DNA of 64,000 nt from Clostridium sp. UBA4548. GTDB taxonomy: Bacteria > Bacillota > Clostridia > Clostridiales > Clostridiaceae. The stretch spans positions 1-64,000 of the forward strand of contig NZ_DGLI01000006.1 in NCBI RefSeq assembly GCF_002387895.1. The letters run 5' to 3'. Made by a program: the position numbers and the translations under genes. The notes under the pieces are model-generated. The model was given only the letters and a program-made list of their open reading frames with translations, ran no database searches and was not told the DNA's origin. This document shows positions 1 through 9,656 of this stretch, piece after piece; position 1 is the first letter of the stretch; each line of letters starts with the position of its first letter.

Positions 1-90
1 TAATTTTCAAAGACCAATTTTACGCTACACTGTAGCGTTGTCACCATCTGGCGACTTATATATCTTATCATCATTTAAAACCTTTGTCAA
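1..90 (-). promoter_or_regulatory. rRNA operon promoter and leader (operon runs off left edge)
   Basis: On the minus strand there is a consensus -35 TTGACA (plus positions 85-90), a 17-bp spacer and a -10 TAAGAT (62-67). About 50 bases downstream comes a GGTCTTTGAAAATTA-like leader (1-15), resembling the boxA/leader sequence that precedes 16S rRNA genes in clostridia. An rRNA operon is commonly found beyond gyrA in this genus. No rRNA sequence is present in the window, so the identity rests on the promoter and leader only. Confidence 0.6.
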
Positions 91-326
91 CACTTTTTTA
101 TTTTTAATATTTCTATCAATAATTTAAAAGTTATTATAAGTTTTAAGTGTTTTTCGTCCGTTCTTAAGGACAAGACATATCTTATCATAATTAATACCCT
201 AAGTGCTGGTATAATGTTTCTTGTAGCTTAAATACCATTATAATATCTATAAATTTCTTTAAAATCCTCTTTATTTCAACTATTGATACACTTGGAAGTG
301 TTTAGCTTGATATTTTTGTGTTTATA
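91..326. other. AT-rich spacer between gyrA terminator and rRNA promoter
   Basis: No open frame or RNA gene is visible. A second TAAGAT hexamer on the minus strand (179-184) in a context like the promoter -10 at 62-67 could belong to an upstream tandem rRNA promoter, but no good -35 lies 17 bp away. Confidence 0.4.
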
Positions 327-369
327 TAAAAATAGAGACTAAAATAGATCTTATTCTATCTTAGTCTCT
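327..369 (-). terminator. Rho-independent terminator of gyrA
   Basis: An inverted repeat (AGAGACTAA at 334-342, TTAGTCTCT at 361-369) is followed in the minus direction by a T-rich tail (plus-strand A run at 327-333). It lies about 45 bases past the gyrA stop codon. Confidence 0.75.
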
Positions 370-412
370 TGAATTTATAAGCTGTTATTCATTTTAAATA
401 TTATACTTTGTA

Positions 413-3010
413 CTATATTTCATCTTCTAAATCTTTTACTTCTTCTTCAATATCATCTAGATCCTCTGCTAAATAATCCTCTGTAACATCTTCACCTTCA
501 AATTCTTCACCATTATCTAGTTCTAATGCCACATCTGATTTATCTTCTAAATTATTTTTAGATTCTTCTAGTTCTATTTCTTCATCTTTTGCATCAGTAT
601 AATTAATCTTAGCTATAGCAACTATATTTACATCCTCACCAGTTTTCATTAGAGTAACTCCCATAGCATTTCTACTAGTTGTAGATATGTCACTTACATT
701 AATTCTAATAATTATTCCATCACTGTTTATAAGCATCATTTCATCTAAGTCTCTAACTACTCTGGCTCCAACAAGTCTACCAGTTTTTTCAGTAACTTTA
801 TAAGTTTTAAGTCCCTTTCCACCTCTTCTTTGTAGAGTGTACTCAGAAATATCAGTTCTCTTTCCAAAACCTTTTTCACTAATTACTAATAGTTCTTCAT
901 TAGGTTTTGCAATAATCATAGAAACTGCAATATCATCTTCTCTTAAGGTAATGGCTTTAACGCCTGTTGCCGTCCTGCCCATTTCCCTAACATCTTTTTC
1001 GTTAAAGCGTATAGAATATCCACATTTAGTTACGAATACTATTTCACTATTTCCTGTAGTAATTCTTACACCAATAAGCTCGTCATTTTCCCTAAGGTTT
1101 ATCGCATTTAATCCATTTTTTCTTATATGTTCATACTTATCAAGAGAAGTCTTTTTAACAACCCCCTCTTTAGTACCCATTACAAGATAATTATCTTTAT
1201 CAAAGGTTCTTAAAGATATAACTGCTTGAATAGATTCTCCTGCTTCTAAAGGAAGTATATTAACTATATTAGTTCCCTTAGATGTTCTACTACCCTCTGG
1301 AATTTCATAAGCTTTAAGCTTATAAGATTTACCTCTATTAGTGAAGAATAGAATACTATTTAAAGTCGGAGTTATTAATACATGTTCAACAAAGTCATTT
1401 TCCTTTGCATTAATACCTTGTATTCCTCTTCCTCCTCTTTTTTGTGCATTATAAGTATCTGCTGGTAATCTCTTGATATATCCAGTGTGAGTTAATGTAA
1501 TAACTACATCTTCCTCATCTATTAGGTCTTCATCTTCTAAGCTATTTAAGCTTTTCTCAATAACTGTTCTTCTTTCATCACCATACCTAGTTTTTACTTC
1601 TATTAATTCATCTTTGATGATTCCTAAAAGAATTTCCTCATTTTCAAGAATTGATCTTAGATACTTTATAGTCTCTAAAATATCTGCATATTCTTGCTCT
1701 ATTTTATCTCTCTCTAAACCAGTTAATCTTTGAAGTCTCATTTCAAGGATTGCTTGAGATTGTCTTTCAGAAAGGTTGAACTTACTCATTAATCCTTCCT
1801 TAGCTTCTTGAGTTGTTTTTGAGCCTCTAATTAAAGCTATAACTTCATCGATATGATCTAGTGCTATTTTCAAACCTTCTAAGATATGAGCTCTTGCCTC
1901 TGCTTTATCTAATTCAAATATAGTCCTTCTTCTTACAACATCTTTCTGATGATTTAAGTAATGAACTAGCATTTGTTTTAAGTTTAAAACTTGAGGTTCA
2001 TTATCCACTAATGCAAGCATAATAACACCAAAAGTATCCTGCATTTTTGTATGCTTATACAATCTATTTAGGGTTATATTTGCATTGGCATCTCTCTTAA
2101 GCTCTATGACAATTCTCATACCTTCTCTATCAGATTCATCTCTAAGGTCTGAGATTCCATCAATTTTCTTATCTTTAACTAATTCTGCAATGTGCTCTAT
2201 TAGATTTGCCTTATTAACTTGATAAGGAATTTCAGAAACTATTATTCTGTTTCTTCCGTTATGTTCTTCAATTTCACACTTAGATCTTACAAGGATTTTT
2301 CCTCTCCCTGTTTCATAAGCACTTTTTATTCCTCCCCTACCTAGGATTATACCTGCTGTAGGAAAATCTGGTCCCTTTATTTTAGTCATTAAATCACTTA
2401 CTGTTACATCACTGTTTTCTATAAGCATTATTACTCCATCTATAACTTCACCTAAGTTATGTGGAGGAATATTTGTTGCCATACCAACAGCTATTCCTGA
2501 TGAACCATTAACTAAAAGGTTTGGAAATCTTGATGGTAGCACTAACGGCTCTTTTTCCTCTCCATCAAAGTTTGGCCCGAAATCTACAGTCTCTTTATTG
2601 ATGTCACGAAGCATTTGAGTTGTGATTTTACTCATTTTTGCCTCTGTGTATCTCATAGCTGCTGCAGAGTCTCCATCAACAGAACCAAAGTTACCATGGC
2701 CATCTACTAGTGTATATCTTATAGAGAAATCCTGTGCCATTCTAACAAGAGCATCGTATACTGAACTATCACCATGTGGGTGATACTTACCTAAAACGTC
2801 TCCGACGATTCTGGCACATTTTCTATAGCTTTTTTCTGGTGTTATTCCAAGTTCATGCATGGAAAACAATATTCTTCTATGAACAGGTTTTAAACCATCT
2901 CTAACGTCTGGTAAAGCACGACCTACTATAACACTCATAGCATAGTCTATATAAGATTTTTTCATTTCATGTCTTATATCAACGGGTAATACCCTATGTT
3001 CATTATTCAT
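413..3010 (-). CDS. gyrA: DNA gyrase subunit A
   Basis: GyrA is the DNA breakage-reunion subunit of the A2B2 gyrase, which introduces negative supercoils using ATP hydrolysed by GyrB. The 865-residue product opens with the family block ending YAMSVIVGRALPDVRDGL. The catalytic tyrosine is Y121 in the context AAMRYTEA. The quinolone-determining region reads HPHGDSSVYDALVRMAQ with Ser82 and Asp86, so no common resistance substitution is apparent. The C-terminal beta-pinwheel holds the GyrA box QKRGGRG and a second QRRGGKG. The last 50 residues form a very acidic tail, which in other GyrAs tunes supercoiling. The gene lies 30 bases behind gyrB and is probably co-transcribed with it. Confidence 0.98.
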   Translation of the reverse strand: MNNEHRVLPVDIRHEMKKSYIDYAMSVIVGRALPDVRDGLKPVHRRILFSMHELGITPEKSYRKCARIVGDVLGKYHPHGDSSVYDALVRMAQDFSIRYTLVDGHGNFGSVDGDSAAAMRYTEAKMSKITTQMLRDINKETVDFGPNFDGEEKEPLVLPSRFPNLLVNGSSGIAVGMATNIPPHNLGEVIDGVIMLIENSDVTVSDLMTKIKGPDFPTAGIILGRGGIKSAYETGRGKILVRSKCEIEEHNGRNRIIVSEIPYQVNKANLIEHIAELVKDKKIDGISDLRDESDREGMRIVIELKRDANANITLNRLYKHTKMQDTFGVIMLALVDNEPQVLNLKQMLVHYLNHQKDVVRRRTIFELDKAEARAHILEGLKIALDHIDEVIALIRGSKTTQEAKEGLMSKFNLSERQSQAILEMRLQRLTGLERDKIEQEYADILETIKYLRSILENEEILLGIIKDELIEVKTRYGDERRTVIEKSLNSLEDEDLIDEEDVVITLTHTGYIKRLPADTYNAQKRGGRGIQGINAKENDFVEHVLITPTLNSILFFTNRGKSYKLKAYEIPEGSRTSKGTNIVNILPLEAGESIQAVISLRTFDKDNYLVMGTKEGVVKKTSLDKYEHIRKNGLNAINLRENDELIGVRITTGNSEIVFVTKCGYSIRFNEKDVREMGRTATGVKAITLREDDIAVSMIIAKPNEELLVISEKGFGKRTDISEYTLQRRGGKGLKTYKVTEKTGRLVGARVVRDLDEMMLINSDGIIIRINVSDISTTSRNAMGVTLMKTGEDVNIVAIAKINYTDAKDEEIELEESKNNLEDKSDVALELDNGEEFEGEDVTEDYLAEDLDDIEEEVKDLEDEI

Positions 3011-3040
3011 GTACTACACCCTCACTTTATTTCCTAAAGG

Positions 3041-4948
3041 TTAAATATCTAAATTCACAACCTTTTTAGCATTTTCTTGTATAAATTCTCTACGGGGTTC
3101 AACTTTATCTCCCATTAGTATCGTAAATATCTCATCTGCAGCCATAGCATCTTCTACAGTAACTTGAAGCAATGTTCTAACCTCTGGATTCATTGTAGTA
3201 TCCCAAAGCTGAGTTGCATTCATTTCTCCAAGACCTTTATATCTTTGAATATCAGTATTACTATCCTTACCACCTAGTTCAATAAGTAACTTATCTAATT
3301 CTGAGTCACTATAGGTATAATAGTCCTTTTTCGCCTTTGTTACTTTATATAACGGTGGCTGTGCAATAAACACATGACCTTGTTCTACTAGCTCCCTCAT
3401 ATAACGATAAAAGAAAGTTAGTAGTAGGGTCCTAATATGAGCTCCATCTACATCCGCGTCTGTCATTATAATAATTCTGTTATATCTTAGTTTTGATACA
3501 TCAAATTCTTTACCTATTCCCGCTCCAAAAGCTGTAATCATAGACCTTATAGTCTCTGAATTTAAAATTTTATCCAGCCTTTGCTTTTCAATATTCATGA
3601 TTTTTCCTCTTAAAGGAAGTATAGCTTGAAACTTTCTATCCCTTCCTTGCTTTGCAGAACCTCCCGCAGAGTCTCCCTCAACAATGTAAATTTCACATTC
3701 CTCTGGATCCTTTGATGAGCAATCTGCAAGTTTACCTGGAAGTGTAGTGCTTTCAAGAACTGACTTTCTTCTTGTAAGCTCACGAGCTTTCTTAGCAGCT
3801 TCTCTTGCTCTTGCTGCATTTAATCCCTTTTCAATAATACTTTTACCTACAGCTGGGTTTTCTTCCAAGAATGCGCTTACAGTGTCTGCAACTATAGTCT
3901 CTACTATACCCCTAACTTCACTATTTCCTAGTTTAGTCTTTGTCTGTCCTTCAAATTGTGGTTCCGTTAATTTTACTGAAATTACAGCTGTCAATCCTTC
4001 TCTAACATCTTCACCAGATAGATTCTTATCGCTTTCTTTTAAGAATCCAAACTTTTTAGCATAGTCATTTAGAACTCTAGTTAAAGCCGTTTTAAATCCA
4101 ACTAGGTGAGTTCCACCTTCTACTGTGTCTATATTGTTTGCAAAGGAAAATAAATTTTCAATGTAAGTATCATTGTACTGTAGAGCAATTTCTACTGAAG
4201 TAGAATCTTTTATTCCTTCTACGTACACTGGTTCACTATGAACTTTTCCTTTGTTCCTGTTTAGGTACTCAACAAAAGATTTTATTCCACCCTCATAATG
4301 AAAGTTTTGTTTTTTATCATTTCGTTCATCACTTATATTGATTTTAATTCCCTTATTTAAAAAAGCAAGTTCTCTTAATCTTTGAGATAAAGTATCATAG
4401 TCATATTCTATTTCCTCAAAAATTTCTGGATCTGGTTTGAAATGTGTGGTTGTTCCATGTTCTTCAGTATCTCCAAGGCATTCAAAAGGAGAAATAGTTT
4501 TTCCCCTTGAAAAGGCCTGTTTCCAAATATGACCTTCCCTTTTAACAATAACCTCACATAAATCAGATAGTGCATTTACAACAGATGCACCTACTCCATG
4601 AAGTCCCCCAGATACCTTGTATCCTCCACCACCAAATTTTCCTCCAGCATGAAGAACTGTCATTATAACTTCGATAGTAGGAATATTCATTTTAGGATGT
4701 ATTCCTACTGGCATTCCTCTTCCATTATCGCTTACTGTAATTGAGTTATCTTCATGTATTACAACATCTATTTGGTCACAGAACCCTTGTAAGGCTTCAT
4801 CTATACTATTATCAACTATTTCATATACTAGGTGATGAAGTCCTCTTAGGCTGGTGCTACCAATATACATCCCTGGCCTTTTTCTTACCGCCTCAAGACC
4901 TTCAAGCACCTGTATCTGACTCTCATCATAAACTTCTTTATTACTCAT
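3041..4948 (-). CDS. gyrB: DNA gyrase subunit B
   Basis: GyrB is the ATPase subunit of gyrase. The 635-residue protein shows the GHKL ATP-binding motifs near the N terminus (EIVDNSIDEAL, then DNGRGMP), the transducer domain, a TOPRIM metal-binding domain (EGDSAGGSA and DADVDGAHIRTLLL) and the C-terminal GyrA-binding region. The length is usual for Gram-positive GyrB, without the insertion found in enterobacterial GyrB. The start ATG follows an AGGAGG-type site. The gene follows remB after 189 bases that include a small TAGTAG/CTACTA hairpin, so gyrB may have its own promoter. Confidence 0.98.
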   Translation of the reverse strand: MSNKEVYDESQIQVLEGLEAVRKRPGMYIGSTSLRGLHHLVYEIVDNSIDEALQGFCDQIDVVIHEDNSITVSDNGRGMPVGIHPKMNIPTIEVIMTVLHAGGKFGGGGYKVSGGLHGVGASVVNALSDLCEVIVKREGHIWKQAFSRGKTISPFECLGDTEEHGTTTHFKPDPEIFEEIEYDYDTLSQRLRELAFLNKGIKINISDERNDKKQNFHYEGGIKSFVEYLNRNKGKVHSEPVYVEGIKDSTSVEIALQYNDTYIENLFSFANNIDTVEGGTHLVGFKTALTRVLNDYAKKFGFLKESDKNLSGEDVREGLTAVISVKLTEPQFEGQTKTKLGNSEVRGIVETIVADTVSAFLEENPAVGKSIIEKGLNAARAREAAKKARELTRRKSVLESTTLPGKLADCSSKDPEECEIYIVEGDSAGGSAKQGRDRKFQAILPLRGKIMNIEKQRLDKILNSETIRSMITAFGAGIGKEFDVSKLRYNRIIIMTDADVDGAHIRTLLLTFFYRYMRELVEQGHVFIAQPPLYKVTKAKKDYYTYSDSELDKLLIELGGKDSNTDIQRYKGLGEMNATQLWDTTMNPEVRTLLQVTVEDAMAADEIFTILMGDKVEPRREFIQENAKKVVNLDI

Positions 4949-5137
4949 TGCTATCCTCCTAACTTAAACTAAGGTACCTAAAATAACACCTGAAGTATTC
5001 AATAGATATTTTGCATTAACAAAATTAATTGTTCTGTAAGTAAATAATCCTATTTAGTAGTTGTACTACTAGTTAGTCCTGTTAACCTAGTTTAATGCCA
5101 AAATACTCTATAATCTTACTAGTTATTTTAAAGATAC

Positions 5138-5401
5138 CTAAAGCTCACAATATGCAATATCTGTTCTTTTGCTTAAAGTAGTTGAAGAGATTGGTGAAAG
5201 ATATATTTTACTCTTTTTATCAACCTCTGCTATTACGAAGGATTTAGGTTTATCCTTTGTGATTCTCTCCACAAACCCATCTTCTTCTGCCATTCTTAAA
5301 AACTGACTTGTATCTGGACTATACATAGTGGCTTCTATATCAAAAATTCCTATAACATCTTTAACAGGAACCACTACATTTTCACCTAAATGCAGAAACA
5401 T
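5138..5401 (-). CDS. remB: RemB-like DUF370 regulator
   Basis: This 87-residue protein of the DUF370/RemA family sits between recF and gyrB, where Bacillus subtilis has yaaB (remB). The family's conserved start (MFLHLGENVVVPVKDVIGIFD) is present. Relatives such as RemA are DNA-binding, histone-like activators of biofilm matrix genes; RemB is less understood. It starts 16 bases after recF and is probably in the same transcript. Family and synteny are firm, but the role in this organism is inferred. Confidence 0.85.
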   Translation of the reverse strand: MFLHLGENVVVPVKDVIGIFDIEATMYSPDTSQFLRMAEEDGFVERITKDKPKSFVIAEVDKKSKIYLSPISSTTLSKRTDIAYCEL

Positions 5402-5417
5402 TGTAACCCTCCTTAGT

Positions 5418-6509
5418 TTATCCTTCTTCTATGGTACCATTATTAACTTTAAATATCTTAAATACTTCACTCTTTAAATTTCCCTTAATATCATTAAAGC
5501 CCGTACAGGTAATTAAAGTCTGTACATTTTTAATTGAACTTAATATATATTCTTGCCTTTTTGTATCAAGTTCAGACAATACATCATCTAAAAGAAGAAG
5601 AGGATATTCACCAGTGAGCTCCTTAATAATATAAAGTGACGCAAACTTAATTGAAAGCACAGAGGTTCTTTGCTGTCCCTGAGAACCAAATATCTTTACA
5701 TCCATTCCATTTATAAAAATAGATAAATCGTCTCTATGTGGACCCACAGAAGTAACTTTTCTTTCAATATCTCTTTTTCTATTATTAACTAATGAGCTAT
5801 AAATTTCACCTTTAACATCTTCCACTAACTTTAAAGCTGTTATATATTTAAATTCTATACTCTCTTTATTTTGAGTAATCTCCTTATGTATGCCACTTCC
5901 ATGGTGATTTAGCATTTTAATATAGCTTAATCGCTCTCTAACTATATAAGCACCTAACTCAGAAAGTTGAACATCATATATGTCTAGCATGTCTGGATTG
6001 CTATTATACCTTTTAAGTACCATATTTCTCTCATTAAGAACTTTTTTATACATAGATAAACTATAATAATACCTTGAATTTAACTTACAGAGCTCTATAT
6101 CCAAAAATTTTCTTCTATGGGAAGGTGAATCTTTTATTATACTTAAATCCTCTGGGGAGAACATAACCACATTTAACACTCCAACTAGTTCTTGAAGCTT
6201 AGTTATTTTAATTGAATTTATATTAATCCCCTTTTTTCCCTCTTTGAAAATTTTAATTTGAATTTTTTTATCTAGTCTCTCTTTGGCTATATATGTTTTA
6301 ATATACGCCTCTTCTTCATTCCATTTTATAAGCTCTTTATCTTTATTTGTTCTATGAGACTTTCCAATACTTGTGTAATAAAGTGCTTCTAAGATATTTG
6401 TTTTTCCTTGAGCATTATCTCCTACAAATACATTTGTTCCATTACAAAATTCAAGATTTAATTCTTTATAATTTCTAAAATTTATCAAATTCAAATATTT
6501 AACATACAT
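5418..6509 (-). CDS. recF: DNA replication/repair protein RecF
   Basis: RecF is an SMC/ABC-like ATPase that, with RecO and RecR, loads RecA on gapped DNA and helps restart forks. The 363-residue product has the N-terminal NFRNY motif, Walker A GDNAQGKTN near residue 31, the ABC signature region GSQGQQRTSVLS and Walker B LLLLDDVLSELD near the C terminus. The length is normal. A terminator-like hairpin after yaaA separates recF from the dnaA-dnaN-yaaA transcript, so recF-remB-gyrBA may use a promoter in the 200-base gap upstream. Confidence 0.97.
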   Translation of the reverse strand: MYVKYLNLINFRNYKELNLEFCNGTNVFVGDNAQGKTNILEALYYTSIGKSHRTNKDKELIKWNEEEAYIKTYIAKERLDKKIQIKIFKEGKKGININSIKITKLQELVGVLNVVMFSPEDLSIIKDSPSHRRKFLDIELCKLNSRYYYSLSMYKKVLNERNMVLKRYNSNPDMLDIYDVQLSELGAYIVRERLSYIKMLNHHGSGIHKEITQNKESIEFKYITALKLVEDVKGEIYSSLVNNRKRDIERKVTSVGPHRDDLSIFINGMDVKIFGSQGQQRTSVLSIKFASLYIIKELTGEYPLLLLDDVLSELDTKRQEYILSSIKNVQTLITCTGFNDIKGNLKSEVFKIFKVNNGTIEEG

Positions 6510-6677
6510 AAAAACACCTATTAAAATTATATCATAATATATTAGTCAAGTGTGCAAATTTGTGGAAAATAACTATATTTAGCTACATGTACTATTTTAC
6601 TACAACAAATTTAAGTTTCAAATTATTTATATTATATTCATTTAATTTCTTAAAAATCCTAAAGTACAATGAAATTT

Positions 6678-6706
6678 AAAAGAGGCTGTTACCTTGCAGC
6701 CCCTTT
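6678..6706 (-). terminator. Terminator after yaaA
   Basis: Stem AAAGAGGCTG / CAGCCCCTTT (one mismatch) lies directly after the yaaA stop codon, followed in the minus direction by TTTTAAATTT. It would end the dnaA-dnaN-yaaA message before recF. Confidence 0.7.
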
Positions 6707-6711
6707 AATTC

Positions 6712-6918
6712 TTATTTTACTTTATAGGTTTCACCTTGAAATTCTATTTCATCACCTTTATATAACTTTTTTCCCCTTTGAGTCTCAGTGTTACCATTTA
6801 CTTTAACATCACCATTTTGTATATAAAATTTAGCTTCCGATCCTAAAGTGGCAGCTCCTGTAAACTTCAAAAAAGAATCTAGTTTTATAAATTCAGTTTT
6901 TATTTCAACCTCTACCAT
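6712..6918 (-). CDS. yaaA: S4-domain RNA-binding protein YaaA
   Basis: This small S4 RNA-binding protein of 68 residues occupies the classical position between dnaN and recF. The S4 core is visible as the block FLKFTGAATLGSEAKFYIQ followed by GDVKVNGNTETQRGKKLY. Homologues are linked to ribosome assembly, but the exact function is not settled. It begins 11 bases after dnaN, so it is almost certainly co-transcribed with it. Confidence 0.9.
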   Translation of the reverse strand: MVEVEIKTEFIKLDSFLKFTGAATLGSEAKFYIQNGDVKVNGNTETQRGKKLYKGDEIEFQGETYKVK

Positions 6919-6929
6919 GTAATCACATC

Positions 6930-8036
6930 CTAATTATTATTTAAAAGCCTTACTGGTAACAATAAATAAGTGCTATTATCTTCATTTTTATTTTTAACAA
7001 CGCAAGGAGTTACGGGAGATGTAAGTTCCATTATAATCTCGTCTTCTTCCATAATTTTAAATACATCAATAAGGTATTTCGAGTTAAATGCAATTTTTAT
7101 TCCCTCACCTTGCAAGTTTATACTTACCTCTTCTCTTGCTTTTCCCAATTGAGAATTAGAAGTAACAACCATTACATCATCTTCAATATCTAACTTTACA
7201 AGATTTGTGTTTCCATCCTTAGCCATTAGGGATGCTCTTTCAACACAGCTTAGTATATCTTCTCTTCTCACTGCTAATCTGAGTTTATACTCTTGAGGAA
7301 TAATTGAGCTATATTTAATGAATTCTCCTTCTAAAAGTCTAGAAATAACTTTAGTATTCCCAAAGTTGAATAAGATTTGATTACTAGTAAAGGTAATTTG
7401 AACCTCATCATCACTATCATTTAGTATTTTAGAGATTTCATTTAAGGTTTTTCCTGGAATAACAGCCTCTCTATTGTTATCACAATCTATGCTTTCGCTT
7501 CTAAAAGCTACTCTATATCCATCAAGAGCAACTAAATTTAATCTCTTTTCTTTTATTTCAAACAAGACTCCTGTAAGTATCGGCCTAGTATCATCCTGAG
7601 AAATAGCAAAAATAGTTGATTTTATCATATTCTTTAGGTTTCTTTGAGATATTGATAACACTACATCCTCATCAACTACTGGTAAATTTGGATATTCATC
7701 TGCATTCATATGTATTAGTTGAACAGTAGATTTTTGGCAAATAATTTCAATATTATTATTTTCTATTGAAGTAACTTCTATTGGAGCATTAGGTAGTTTT
7801 CTAACTATTTCTCCAAAAAGTCTAGAATCTAGGACAATTTCTCCTTCTTCTATAATATTTGCCTCTATTTTCGTTTCAATACTCACATCTATATCTGAAC
7901 CTATTAGTGTAAGTGTATTATTTTTTGCTGAAATGTAAATACCTTGAAGTATAGGCATTGTAGACTTTCCAGTAATTGATTTTTGTACAGTGGATATTGC
8001 ATCTTGTAATAAACTCTTTTCAGTAATAAATTTCAT
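6930..8036 (-). CDS. dnaN: DNA polymerase III beta sliding clamp
   Basis: DnaN is the ring-shaped processivity clamp that tethers DNA polymerase III and partners to DNA. The 368-residue protein opens with MKFITEKSLLQDAISTVQKSI and retains the three-domain clamp pattern through a C-terminal LLLPVRLLN, which lies at the partner-binding pocket. A strong AAAGGAGGATC site precedes the ATG. The upstream gap carries DnaA boxes and the putative origin unwinding element, so dnaN transcription runs across the origin. Confidence 0.98.
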   Translation of the reverse strand: MKFITEKSLLQDAISTVQKSITGKSTMPILQGIYISAKNNTLTLIGSDIDVSIETKIEANIIEEGEIVLDSRLFGEIVRKLPNAPIEVTSIENNNIEIICQKSTVQLIHMNADEYPNLPVVDEDVVLSISQRNLKNMIKSTIFAISQDDTRPILTGVLFEIKEKRLNLVALDGYRVAFRSESIDCDNNREAVIPGKTLNEISKILNDSDDEVQITFTSNQILFNFGNTKVISRLLEGEFIKYSSIIPQEYKLRLAVRREDILSCVERASLMAKDGNTNLVKLDIEDDVMVVTSNSQLGKAREEVSINLQGEGIKIAFNSKYLIDVFKIMEEDEIIMELTSPVTPCVVKNKNEDNSTYLLLPVRLLNNN

Positions 8037-8040
8037 AAAA

Positions 8041-8224
8041 AAGATCCTCCTTTATACACATGAAAAAATTCTTAAAGATAGACTAGATAATAATAAAAAA
8101 ATAGTAGTAATAGTAGTAGGGGCTGTGGGTTTGTGGATAAGTGCCTCAACCCAATACAAACACACAAAATTAGTATAAAAATAATTGTGGATAAATTCCT
8201 ATGCAAAATTTACATTTATCCACA
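8041..8224. other. oriC: oriC right half: DnaA-trios, GC patch and DnaA boxes (dnaA-dnaN)
   Basis: On the plus strand an AT-rich run is followed by trinucleotides TAG TAG TAA TAG TAG TAG (8102-8119), a GC-rich patch (8119-8129) and a perfect DnaA box TGTGGATAA (8132-8140). Two more perfect boxes are TGTGGATAA (8186-8194) and TTATCCACA (8216-8224). This order matches the B. subtilis basal unwinding system, in which DnaA loaded on boxes extends along DnaA-trios to melt DNA. Replication probably initiates here. Confidence 0.8.
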
Positions 8225-8306
8225 ATGCTAACAAGACATATATATTAACTTTTTTATTAACAGTGCTAATTTATAAATGTATCAACAGTTGTTAATTAAA
8301 GCATTT

Positions 8307-9656
8307 TTATTTTTGACTAATTTTTTTAGTAAGCTCTGCTACAGTAGCTTGAAGGCTGTCGTCCTTCTTTAGGCTTTGAGAGATTTTCTCATAAGCGTGG
8401 ATTACTGTAGTGTGATCTCTTCCACCAAATTCTTCACCAATCTTAGGCAAAGAGGTATCTGTAAGCTTTCTTGATAAGTACATGGCAATTTGCCTTGGAA
8501 AAGCTACATTTCTAGTTCTTCTTGAAGATTTAAAGTCATCTATTTTTAGTCCATAATAAGATGAAACTATATCTTGAATTAGTTCTATTGTAATTTGTTT
8601 TGCGTTTTTATTGGAAATAATATCTTTAAGTGCTTCAGAGGCTAACTCTACACTTATTTCCTTATTAGTTAGTGAAGAATAAGCAACTATTCTTATTAAT
8701 GCACCTTCTAATTCTCTAATATTAGACTTTATATGAGTTGCAATATAAACCATTACTTCATTTGGTACATTAAGATTTTCTACATCGGCTTTTTTCTTTA
8801 GTATTGCAATTCTAGTCTCAAAATCTGGTGCTTGTATATCAGCAATAAGTCCCCATTCAAATCTTGAACGCAGCCTGTCCTCTAATGTATGAATTTCTTT
8901 TGGGGGTCTGTCACTTGATAGAATTATTTGCTTACTTGCCTCATGTAAAGTATTAAAAGTATGGAAAAACTCCTCTTGAGTACGCTCTTTCCCAGCAATA
9001 AATTGAACATCATCTATTAATAGTACATCTACATTTCTGTACTTACTTCTAAACTCTTCATTTTTATCGTCTTTTATAGAGTTAATAAGCTCATTTGTAA
9101 ATTTTTCTGAGGATACGTAAACAACTTTAGATTTTGGATTTATGTTCTGAATATAATGTCCTATGGCATGCATTAAGTGAGTCTTTCCAAGTCCAACTCC
9201 CCCATAAATAAATAAAGGATTATAGGCCTTGGCTGGAGATTCAGCAACGGCAAGGGATGCAGCATGAGCAAATCGATTGCTATTACCGATGACGAAGGAA
9301 TCAAAAGTATACTTTGGATTTAGTGTAGCAGACATTTCATCATTAACTACTAATGTAGGTTTTGATTCATGTGGCTTTTTATTAGGCTCCAATTCAACAG
9401 CTTCTTCTGATAAAATGAAAAACTCAATATTGTAAGATTTATTGAATACTGCTTGTATAGAATTCTTTATTAAGTCTTTATATCTATTTTCAAGTATATC
9501 TTTTGTAAAGTTGTTAGGAACACCTAATTTTATAGTAGTATCACTTATTGCTACTGGCTCGATGCTTTTTATCCAAGTATTAAAACTTACTTCGGTAAGC
9601 TCGCCCTTAAGTGTATTTAAGGTTTTGTCCCATATTTCTCTTACCTGGGTGTTCAT
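8307..9656 (-). CDS. dnaA: Chromosomal replication initiator DnaA
   Basis: DnaA binds the oriC boxes and melts the origin. The protein has domain I at the N terminus, the AAA+ domain with Walker A GGVGLGKTHLMHA and Walker B VLLIDDVQFI, and the domain IV box-recognition helix GGRDHTTVIHAYEKI near the C terminus. The longest frame begins 20 codons upstream at 9716. The ATG at 9656 is preferred because GGGAGG stands 7 bases before it and the protein then starts MNTQVREIWDKTL, giving 449 residues, the usual length. It is flanked on both sides by DnaA boxes, so autoregulation is likely. Confidence 0.98.
   Translation of the reverse strand: MNTQVREIWDKTLNTLKGELTEVSFNTWIKSIEPVAISDTTIKLGVPNNFTKDILENRYKDLIKNSIQAVFNKSYNIEFFILSEEAVELEPNKKPHESKPTLVVNDEMSATLNPKYTFDSFVIGNSNRFAHAASLAVAESPAKAYNPLFIYGGVGLGKTHLMHAIGHYIQNINPKSKVVYVSSEKFTNELINSIKDDKNEEFRSKYRNVDVLLIDDVQFIAGKERTQEEFFHTFNTLHEASKQIILSSDRPPKEIHTLEDRLRSRFEWGLIADIQAPDFETRIAILKKKADVENLNVPNEVMVYIATHIKSNIRELEGALIRIVAYSSLTNKEISVELASEALKDIISNKNAKQITIELIQDIVSSYYGLKIDDFKSSRRTRNVAFPRQIAMYLSRKLTDTSLPKIGEEFGGRDHTTVIHAYEKISQSLKKDDSLQATVAELTKKISQK

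Noticed and set aside
8101..8120. Simple TAG microsatellite
   Set aside because: Its position next to a GC patch and a perfect DnaA box in the origin fits DnaA-trios better than slippage DNA.
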